Origin: Streptomyces sp. ISL-98
GTDB taxonomy: Bacteria > Actinomycetota > Actinomycetes > Streptomycetales > Streptomycetaceae
DNA length: 64,000 bases
Reading direction: 5' to 3'
Assembly (NCBI RefSeq): GCF_018614055.1
Contig: NZ_JAGGPB010000026.1
Location: 62,001 to 126,000, forward strand
Below the pieces are notes generated by a model. The model saw nothing but the letters and a program-made list of their open reading frames with translations, had not been told where the DNA came from and searched no databases. The translations under genes and the position numbers were made by a program. How positions within the stretch are numbered: position 1 is the first letter of the stretch; the number at the start of each line of letters is the position of its first letter. This document shows positions 25,040-31,731 of this stretch, in pieces.

Positions 25040-26224
25040 CTAAGGCTTGAGCAGCGTCTTGATCATGCCGTCCTCCTTGGCCTGGAACATCTCGTACGCC
25101 CTCGGCCCGTCCGCCAGCGGCATGGTGTGCGTGGCGAAACCCTCCACTCCCAGCGGATCCGTGTCGTCGAGGAGCGGCAGGATGTCGTCGACCCACCGCT
25201 TGACGTTGGCCTGGCCCATCCGCAGCTGGATCTGCTTGTCGAAGAGGGTCAGCATCGGCATCGGGTCCGCCGCGCCGCCGTACACACCGGCAAGGGAGAT
25301 CGTGCCGCCCCGGCGTACGACGTCGATCGCGGTGTACAGGGCGTGCAGCCGGTCCACTCCCGCGTGTTCCATCAGCGGCTTGGCGACGGCGTCGGGCAGC
25401 AGGCCGGTGATCCACTGCGCGGCCTTGGCGACGGGGGCGCCGTGGGCCTCCATGCCGACGGCGTCGATCACGGAGTCGGTGCCCCGGCCGTTGGTCCGGT
25501 CGCGGATGGCGTCGGGGAGCTCCTTCCCGTAATTGCGCAGGTCGAGCGTCTTGACGCCGTGGGCGCTCGCGCGGGCCAGCCGCTCCGGCACCAGGTCGAC
25601 GCCGATCACCAGGCCGGCGCCCCGGTGCAGGGCGACACGGGCGGCCATCTCGCCGATCGGCCCCAGGCCGAGGACGGTGACGCTGCCGCCGGGCGGAATC
25701 GCCGCGTACTCGACGGCCTGCCAGGCGGTGGGCAGCACATCGGAGAGATAGACGTACCGTTCGTCGGGCGGCCCCTCGGGCACCTTGACCGGCAGGTTGT
25801 CACCGAACGGCACCCGCAGGAACTCTGCCTGCCCGCCCGGGACTTGGCCGTACAGCTTGGTGTATCCGAACAGCGACGCACCCGTGCCGCGCTCCCGCAC
25901 CTGGGTGGTCTCGCACTGCGAGTGGAGCCCCTGGTCGCACATGAAGCAGTCGCCGCAGGAGACATTGAAGGGGATCACGACCCGGTCGCCCGGCGCGAGC
26001 GTGGAGACACCGGCGCCCACTTCCTCGACGATGCCCATGGGCTCGTGTCCGAGGATGTCCCCCGGGTCCAGATAGGGGCCGAGCACCTCGTACAGGTGCA
26101 GGTCGGAACCGCAGATGCCGGTCGACGTGATCCGGACGATCACATCGGTCGGCTCTTTGAGCTGCGGGTCGGGCACCGTCTCCACCCGTACGTCCCGCTT
26201 GCCGTGCCAGGTCAGTGCGCGCAC
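25040..26224 (-). CDS. Zinc-dependent alcohol/formaldehyde-type dehydrogenase
   Basis: 394 residues from the GTG at 26224, chosen because AGAGG lies 8 bases upstream. It is a medium-chain dehydrogenase: CGSDLH and GHEPMGIVEEVG bind catalytic zinc, CGDCFMCDQGLHSQC forms the structural zinc site, and TVLGLGPIGEMAARVAL is the NAD(P) Rossmann motif. The long insertion around 255-300 and the C-terminus are typical of the actinobacterial glutathione/mycothiol-independent formaldehyde-dehydrogenase-like branch. Substrate is not certain. The stop is 4 bases after the convergent polymerase gene. Confidence 0.9.
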   Translation of the reverse strand: MRALTWHGKRDVRVETVPDPQLKEPTDVIVRITSTGICGSDLHLYEVLGPYLDPGDILGHEPMGIVEEVGAGVSTLAPGDRVVIPFNVSCGDCFMCDQGLHSQCETTQVRERGTGASLFGYTKLYGQVPGGQAEFLRVPFGDNLPVKVPEGPPDERYVYLSDVLPTAWQAVEYAAIPPGGSVTVLGLGPIGEMAARVALHRGAGLVIGVDLVPERLARASAHGVKTLDLRNYGKELPDAIRDRTNGRGTDSVIDAVGMEAHGAPVAKAAQWITGLLPDAVAKPLMEHAGVDRLHALYTAIDVVRRGGTISLAGVYGGAADPMPMLTLFDKQIQLRMGQANVKRWVDDILPLLDDTDPLGVEGFATHTMPLADGPRAYEMFQAKEDGMIKTLLKP

Positions 26225-26240
26225 CGTTCTCACCTCTTCA

Positions 26241-26276
26241 CGTGGTCTCTGAAGCGTGGTCTCGTCCCGCGGTCTC
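26241..26276. repeat. Three near-direct 9-base repeats in the dehydrogenase leader
   Basis: CG(T/C)GGTCTC occurs at 26241-26249, 26255-26263 and 26268-26276 (spacing 14 and 13 bases), 17 to 52 bases upstream of the minus-strand GTG start at 26224. The phased spacing suggests a regulator site or RNA element; unproven. Confidence 0.5.
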
Positions 26277-26423
26277 TGTCCCCCAGCGCGTCCCCACTGA
26301 GGTCGCCGCCATGCGTCCGGCACCGGATGCGATCAGCACTTCCTTGGGTTGCTATGAGAGAAGTGGGCCGGAGCGGCCGATTCCGGGCTGCTCACACCGC
26401 CACTGGAAATTGCACGACGCCCA

Positions 26424-26457
26424 CAGCGCAGCAGCAGCAGCAGCAGGAGGAGGAGGT
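26424..26457 (+). repeat. Trinucleotide run (CAG/AGC)n-(AGG)n at the ribosome binding site
   Basis: Six CAG/GCA-type triplets followed by about four AGG triplets end 9 bases before the ATG of the UDP-glucose dehydrogenase family gene; the AGGAGGAGG copy doubles as its Shine-Dalgarno. This is the only such run in the window. Confidence 0.85.
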
Positions 26458-26465
26458 GGTTGGTG

Positions 26466-27800
26466 ATGCGCGTTGCAGTCGTCGGACAGGGTTACGTCGG
26501 CTTGACGGGCACGGTCGCGCTGGCGCTTCAGGGGCACAGCGTCACCGGAGTCGAGCAGGACCACAGCCGGCTGCGCACACTGAATTCGGGCGAAGCACCC
26601 GTCTTCGAACCGGGCCTCCCCCAGCAACTGGCCGCCGCTCTGGCCACCGGGCGACTGCGATTCGTCGACGGGCTGGCGGAGAGCCACCGGGGGGAGCCCT
26701 TCGACATGGTGCTGATCACCGTGGGGACACCGCCGCAGTCGGACGGGTCCGCGGATCTGTCCCAGGTGACGAGCGCGCTGGAGCAGATCGGGAATCTGCT
26801 GCCTGTTCCCCGGGTGGTGCTCAAGTCCACTGTTCCGCCGGGCACCAGCAGCAGACTCGCCGATGCCTACCCCTGGCTTCGCGAGCGTTACGCGTACAAC
26901 CCCGAGTTCCTCAACCAGGGCAGCGCCCTGGAGGACTGGGCGGTGCCCGCCCGTGTCGTCGCCGGCACCTGGAGCCAGGAGAGCACCCTGGCACTGCGTG
27001 AGTTGTACGCGGGAGTGTCCGGCCCATGGGTGTCGACGACTCCCACCAGCGCCGAGATGATCAAGTACGCGAGCAACGCCTTCCTTGCGATGAAGATCAG
27101 CTTCTCGAACGAGATCGCCCAGATGTGCAGCGGGCCCGACATCGACATCGACCACGTCATGCAGGGCGTCGGTTACGACCCCCGGATCGGGCACGCCTTC
27201 CTCCAGCCCGGTCTGGGCTACGGCGACTCCTGCCTCCCCAAGGACACCTCCGCGCTGGCGCACTGGGCAGGCAGCGTGGGCATGTCGGCGCCCCTGCTGC
27301 GGGCGACGATCGCCGTCAACGACGCACAGACCGGAGTGGCTCTGCAGATATTGCGCACCGAACTCGGCACCGACCTGCGCGACGCGACGATCGCCGTACT
27401 CGGCGTGCGGTACGAGCCGTGGAGCGACGACCTGCGAGCCGCCCCCAGCCTCATCGTCGTCCCGGCGATCCTCGCCGAAGCGTCCGATGTACGGGTCTGG
27501 GACCCGGCCACCGATGCCGCGACCATATCCGGGCTCTTCCCGTCCGCGAATCCCGTCGCGGAGCTGCCCGATGCGGTCGACGGCGCCCACGCCGTCGTCC
27601 TGCTCACCGAATGGCCGCAGGCCATCGAAGCGGACTGGCCGACGCTGGCCGCCCGGCTCGTCGCGCCGCGCCTGCTCATCGACGGCAAGAACTGCCTGCC
27701 TCCCGATCTGATGGCCGGCTGCCTTTCCATCCATTACCGGAGCATCGGCACCAGGATGCCCACCACGACCGTGACCGCGGAGCCTCAGCTGGAGGCGTGA
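26466..27800 (+). CDS. UDP-glucose/GDP-mannose 6-dehydrogenase family protein
   Basis: 444 residues from the ATG at 26466, behind an AGGAGG-rich site. The N-terminus MRVAVVGQGYVGLTGTVALALQGHSV is the NAD-binding domain; YNPEFLNQGSALEDW, YASNAFLAMKISFSNEIA and GLGYGDSCLPKD carry the catalytic residues, with Cys256 present. The usual GGSCFPKD reads GDSCLPKD here. The enzyme oxidises a nucleotide sugar to the uronic acid, supplying glycans or teichuronic-type polymers. It is 25 bases before an MFS exporter gene and probably co-transcribed with it. Confidence 0.92.
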   Translation: MRVAVVGQGYVGLTGTVALALQGHSVTGVEQDHSRLRTLNSGEAPVFEPGLPQQLAAALATGRLRFVDGLAESHRGEPFDMVLITVGTPPQSDGSADLSQVTSALEQIGNLLPVPRVVLKSTVPPGTSSRLADAYPWLRERYAYNPEFLNQGSALEDWAVPARVVAGTWSQESTLALRELYAGVSGPWVSTTPTSAEMIKYASNAFLAMKISFSNEIAQMCSGPDIDIDHVMQGVGYDPRIGHAFLQPGLGYGDSCLPKDTSALAHWAGSVGMSAPLLRATIAVNDAQTGVALQILRTELGTDLRDATIAVLGVRYEPWSDDLRAAPSLIVVPAILAEASDVRVWDPATDAATISGLFPSANPVAELPDAVDGAHAVVLLTEWPQAIEADWPTLAARLVAPRLLIDGKNCLPPDLMAGCLSIHYRSIGTRMPTTTVTAEPQLEA

Positions 27801-27825
27801 CGCAGATGGTGAGGAGAGCGTTCAG

Positions 27826-29475
27826 GTGAAGCATGCGCCTGCGACGCAGGACTGGGGTCCGGAGCCCTCGGCGTGGGCACCCATGCGCCGACCGGTGTTC
27901 CGGGCTCTGTGGATCGCCCAACTGGCAGCCAACATGGGCACCTGGATGCAGACCGTGGGAGCCCAGTGGCTGATGGGCGACCTCGGCGGCGGCGCGCTGG
28001 AGGTCGCACTCGTCCAGACGGCGACGACCCTTCCGGTCTTCGTACTGGTGGTGCCCGCCGGGGCCTTGGGGGACATCCTCGACCAGCGGCGATTGCTGAT
28101 CGGCGGCCAACTCCTGATGTTCCTCGGCGCGGCCGGCCTGGCCGGCGTCACGGCCGCGGGCGCGGAGACCCAGGCTCTGCTGCTCGGACTGACCGCCCTG
28201 ATGGGTGTGGGCGAGGCGTTCTGCATCTCCTCCTTCCAGGCCATCCAGCCCGAACTGGTGAGCCGTGAGGAGATCCCGCAGGCCGCCCTGCTCAACAGCG
28301 CGAACGGCAATGTGGCGCGGGCAGCCGGCCCGGCTCTCGGCGGCGCCCTGATCCATGCCGCGGGCCCCGAAGCCACCTTCGCCCTCAACGCCCTGTCCTT
28401 CCTCGGTGTTCTGGTGGTGCTCTACGCCTGGAAGCGGCCCCCGACGCACAGGCCGCTCGGCTCCGAGCACATCCGTGATGCCATCCGGGCGGGCGCCCGG
28501 TATGTGCGCAGCGCCCCGCTGCTCGGCGCGGTCATCGGCCGCTCGGGCCTCTTCATGCTCTTCGCCGGAGGGATGTGGGCGCTCCTGCCCACGGTCGCCC
28601 GCGGGCCGCTCGGTCTCGACGCCGGCGGGTACGGCCTGCTGCTCGGCAGCGTGGGTCTCGGCGCGGTCCTCGGCGCGGTCCTGCTGCCTTCGATGCGCGG
28701 GCACCTGAGGACGAACGTACTGGTCACGGGCGCCATGGTGATCTATGCCGGGACGATGGCGGCGATCGGCCTGGTGCCGTCCGCCGTCGGAGTCGCCGCC
28801 GCCCTGATCGTGTCCGGTCTGGCGTGGGTGGCGGTTCTGTCGACCCTCTCCGCCTCCGCACAGGTGCTGCTGCCCGCGTGGGCCCGTACCCGCGGACTCG
28901 CCTACTACCAGCTGGTCTTCATGGGCGGGCAGGCACTGGGCGGAGTCGGGTGGGGCGCCGTCGCCGACTGGCTGGGCGTACAGACCACCTTCGTGGTGTC
29001 GGCCATCGGCCTCTTCGCGACGACGATCGTGGGCATGCGGACACTGCCGATGCCCTCCGGTCCCGTCGACGTACGCCCCGCTCAGCTCTGGGCGGAGCCG
29101 CCGTCGATCCAGATGCCGGGGCGTCGCGATGCGGGCCCGGTTCTGGTCACGGTCGAGTGGCGGGTGGACCGGGCGAACGCCGAGGCGTTCATCGCGGCTA
29201 TGCAGCCGGTGGGCATGTCACGCCGGCGTACGGGTGCCTCGCTGTGGGGCCTGTTCGAAGACATGGCGGACCCGACGCTCTTCCTGGAGACGTTCACCGT
29301 CGGCTCGGAGCGGGAACATCTGCGCCAGATCATGGAACGGGGAACCAAGCTGGACCAGGAGCTGGAAGCCCGAGCCCTGGCCTTGACCCGGCCCGGCCAC
29401 AAACCGCAGGTACGCCACCTGATCTTCGCCTACGCCTCCGGGCGCGACGAGGAGCTGTCCTCCTTCCCGCCGTGA
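27826..29475 (+). CDS. MFS transporter (MFS_3/secretion effector type) with C-terminal ferredoxin-like domain
   Basis: 549 residues from a GTG at 27826. About 12 membrane helices occupy residues 25-415 (MRRPVFRALWIAQLAANMGTWMQTVGAQWLM start; AGALGDILDQRRLLIGGQ loop) followed by about 120 soluble residues starting VTVEWRVDRANAEAFIAAM that resemble an antibiotic-biosynthesis-monooxygenase-like dimeric alpha/beta barrel. Both parts are typical of the EntS-like MFS_3 family. It probably exports a small molecule. It lies 25 bases after the nucleotide-sugar dehydrogenase gene. Confidence 0.88.
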   Translation: MKHAPATQDWGPEPSAWAPMRRPVFRALWIAQLAANMGTWMQTVGAQWLMGDLGGGALEVALVQTATTLPVFVLVVPAGALGDILDQRRLLIGGQLLMFLGAAGLAGVTAAGAETQALLLGLTALMGVGEAFCISSFQAIQPELVSREEIPQAALLNSANGNVARAAGPALGGALIHAAGPEATFALNALSFLGVLVVLYAWKRPPTHRPLGSEHIRDAIRAGARYVRSAPLLGAVIGRSGLFMLFAGGMWALLPTVARGPLGLDAGGYGLLLGSVGLGAVLGAVLLPSMRGHLRTNVLVTGAMVIYAGTMAAIGLVPSAVGVAAALIVSGLAWVAVLSTLSASAQVLLPAWARTRGLAYYQLVFMGGQALGGVGWGAVADWLGVQTTFVVSAIGLFATTIVGMRTLPMPSGPVDVRPAQLWAEPPSIQMPGRRDAGPVLVTVEWRVDRANAEAFIAAMQPVGMSRRRTGASLWGLFEDMADPTLFLETFTVGSEREHLRQIMERGTKLDQELEARALALTRPGHKPQVRHLIFAYASGRDEELSSFPP

Positions 29476-29505
29476 CACCGCGACACTGTGTGACACGGCG
29501 GGAAG
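29463..29505. terminator. Bidirectional hairpin between convergent genes
   Basis: 12-bp perfect stem (29463-29474 with 29494-29505) overlapping the MFS stop, enclosing a small second stem (ACAC/GTGT). It lies between the MFS gene and the convergent gene ending at 29518 and could serve both. Confidence 0.65.
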
Positions 29506-29517
29506 AGGGCCTTCGCG

Positions 29518-31728
29518 TCAGAGCTGTTTGATGCGGATGTCGCGGTACGAGATCACATCCGTGGTCCCGTGGACCTGGAGCCCGATGTAGCCGGAGGCGT
29601 ACCGCCGGCCGTCCGTCCCCGGGTCGTCGCCGCGCGGCGGGTAGAAGTCCTGCCCGCCGTTGTTGTCGAAATCGTTGATCAGGACACCGTTGCGGAAGAC
29701 CGAGTAGTGCTGGCCCTCCACCCGGATCTCGTAGTCGTTCCAGGTGCCCTTGGGTGTGACGCCCGCACTGCCCAGCCCCACGCGGTCGAAGCCGTAGACC
29801 GAACCCGTCTTGTACATGTCGCCGTCCGGGCGGTCGAGGATCTGCACCTCGTGCCCGTACTTGATCGCGACCCACTCCGGACGCGGCTCCTCCGGGTGGT
29901 CGTGGACCTGCGGGAAGCGCACGAAGACACCGGCATTGGCATGGCCCGTACCCGGTGCGTCGTCGCGCCACCGCAGCTTCAGCGAGAAGTCCTCGTACTT
30001 CCGCTCCGGGAACCACAGCATGCCCATGCCCGGGACCGTACTGCTGCTGGTCATCGAGCCGTCCGTGTTCAGGCCGAACGAACCGCCGCCCACCTGCTGC
30101 CACTTGGCGAAGGAGGGCTGCGTACCGTCGAACAGATCGCGGTATCCGGCCGTCTGCCCCGGCTTGCCGATGCCGGACTGCTTGGACGCCCGGTAGATCT
30201 TCTTGTGCTCGCGCTCGTCGATGACACCGTCGTAGTGGAGCTTGTCGATGACGGCGTCGACGTGCTTCAGGAAGAGGGCGTGGGAGGTCCACTCCTTCTC
30301 GTCCTCGATCAGCTCGTTGATGGTGCAACGACTGCGCGTGATGCGGTTCGGTACGCCGGTGTCGACCGTGCCGACGATGACGGTCAGCCGCTCGTCGTGC
30401 TCGGGGCAGTTGGGCGCCGGTACGCCGCCGCCCTCCGCGACCGTGAAGGCCACCTGCTTCGCGGCGGACGTGTTGCCCGCCTTGTCGGTCGCGCGGTGGT
30501 CGACCGTGTGCCGTCCGACGCGGTCGACGATCACCGGCACGGTGTACGCGAGATACGGGCCGCCGTCGAGCGAGTACTCGACCTTGTCCACGCCCGAGCC
30601 GCCCGCGTCCGTGGCGGCGAGCGTCACCTTGGCGCTGGTGATGTACGCGCCGTCGGAGTTCTTGTCACCGCTGACCGTCGCGGTGGTCTCCGGCGGCGTC
30701 TTGTCCTCGGTGGGCGGTGCGACGATGGTGAAGTCGACCGCCTTCTCGGCGGCCACGTTCCCGGCCCGGTCGGTCGCCCGGTAGCGGACCTTGTGCGTGC
30801 CTGTCTCGTGGACCATGACCGGCCCGGTGTACGCCTTCCAGGTGCCGTCCGCCCCGATCGCGTACTCGATGGTGTTGACGCCGGAGCCTGTGTCGGACGC
30901 CGTCACCGTGACCGTCGCCATGCCCAGGTACTGGCCCTCCGGATTCTTCTCACCGCTCACCGTCGCCGACGTCTCCGGCGGCGTCTTGTCGTCCGTCGGC
31001 GGTGCGACCACGGTGAAGTCGACGGCCTTCTCGGCGGCTACGTTCCCCGCCTTGTCGGTGGCCCGGTAGCGGATCTTGTGCGTACCGACCTCATGGACCA
31101 TGACGGGCGCGGTGTACGGCTGCCAGGCGCCGGCCGCCCCGACCGCGTACTCGATCCTGTCCACGCCGGAGCCCGCGTCGGTGGCCCCGACGGTCACCGA
31201 CGCGTGCCCGATGTAGGCCCCGTCGGCGTTCTTCTCGCCCTCCACCTTCGCCGAGGTCTCGGGCGCCGTGGTGTCCTCACCACCGCCCCCTTCGGTGACG
31301 GTGAGGATGCCCTGCATCGCCCCGTGGCCCGGGATGGTGCAGTGGTAGAAGTACCGGCCGGGCGTGAGGGTGACGGTGGCGGTGTGCTTGCCGCCCTGGT
31401 CGTCGCTGGGGTTGGCGAGCAGGTTCAGCTGTACGTCGTTGTTGTACTCGGGGTCGGACACATCGAACGTCAGCGTGTGCGGCATCCCGGTGGTGTTGCC
31501 GGTCGCCGTGCTGTTCTCGAAGACGATCGTCGTCTGCCCCGCCACCGCGGTCTTGGGGAACGTCAGATAGCGGTCGATGGGGTCACCGGCCGTCCAGGTC
31601 AGGGTCTGTTCCGCAGCAGAAGTCGACCCGCCGTCCTCGCGGCCGTACGCCGCCGTCGACGTCAGCCCGAGGACCATGAGCAGGGCGGCCGCAAGTGCCG
31701 TCCACAGATGAGGAGTTCTTCGCTTCAC
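29518..31728 (-). CDS. Secreted cupredoxin - OmpL47 (x3) - DUF1080 multidomain protein
   Basis: 736 residues. A signal peptide (1-29) is followed by a plastocyanin-like domain (about 35-145) with the type-1 copper ligands His in GMPHTLTF, and Cys, His, Met in YHCTIPGHGAM; three OmpL47-like Ig-type repeats (about 150-250, 250-345, 345-440) with TPPETxATVSGxKN and RYRATDKAGNVAAEKAV; a short helical region (450-505); and a DUF1080 domain (about 505-736: DLFDGTQPSFAKWQQ to DVISYRDIRIKQL). DUF1080 domains cleave 3-keto-glycosides in characterised relatives. It is 3 bases downstream of the ThuA-dehydrogenase gene, so both are one operon. Confidence 0.9.
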   Translation of the reverse strand: MKRRTPHLWTALAAALLMVLGLTSTAAYGREDGGSTSAAEQTLTWTAGDPIDRYLTFPKTAVAGQTTIVFENSTATGNTTGMPHTLTFDVSDPEYNNDVQLNLLANPSDDQGGKHTATVTLTPGRYFYHCTIPGHGAMQGILTVTEGGGGEDTTAPETSAKVEGEKNADGAYIGHASVTVGATDAGSGVDRIEYAVGAAGAWQPYTAPVMVHEVGTHKIRYRATDKAGNVAAEKAVDFTVVAPPTDDKTPPETSATVSGEKNPEGQYLGMATVTVTASDTGSGVNTIEYAIGADGTWKAYTGPVMVHETGTHKVRYRATDRAGNVAAEKAVDFTIVAPPTEDKTPPETTATVSGDKNSDGAYITSAKVTLAATDAGGSGVDKVEYSLDGGPYLAYTVPVIVDRVGRHTVDHRATDKAGNTSAAKQVAFTVAEGGGVPAPNCPEHDERLTVIVGTVDTGVPNRITRSRCTINELIEDEKEWTSHALFLKHVDAVIDKLHYDGVIDEREHKKIYRASKQSGIGKPGQTAGYRDLFDGTQPSFAKWQQVGGGSFGLNTDGSMTSSSTVPGMGMLWFPERKYEDFSLKLRWRDDAPGTGHANAGVFVRFPQVHDHPEEPRPEWVAIKYGHEVQILDRPDGDMYKTGSVYGFDRVGLGSAGVTPKGTWNDYEIRVEGQHYSVFRNGVLINDFDNNGGQDFYPPRGDDPGTDGRRYASGYIGLQVHGTTDVISYRDIRIKQL
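30716..31295 (-). repeat. Near-identical 285-bp tandem repeat inside the DUF1080 gene
   Basis: The OmpL47 units 1 and 2 share long runs of the same bases at a 285-bp (95-codon) period (GGTGC at 30716 and 31001 begin matching stretches); a third unit is more diverged. The copies could recombine to gain or lose whole domains in frame. Confidence 0.7.
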
Positions 31729-31731
31729 CGG

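Noticed and set aside
26352..26466. Small upstream frame with a GlnGluGlu run at the CAG/AGG repeat
   Set aside because: Its poly-Gln/Glu part is just the trinucleotide repeat translated; no ribosome site, and the frame continues into a shadow of the dehydrogenase gene.
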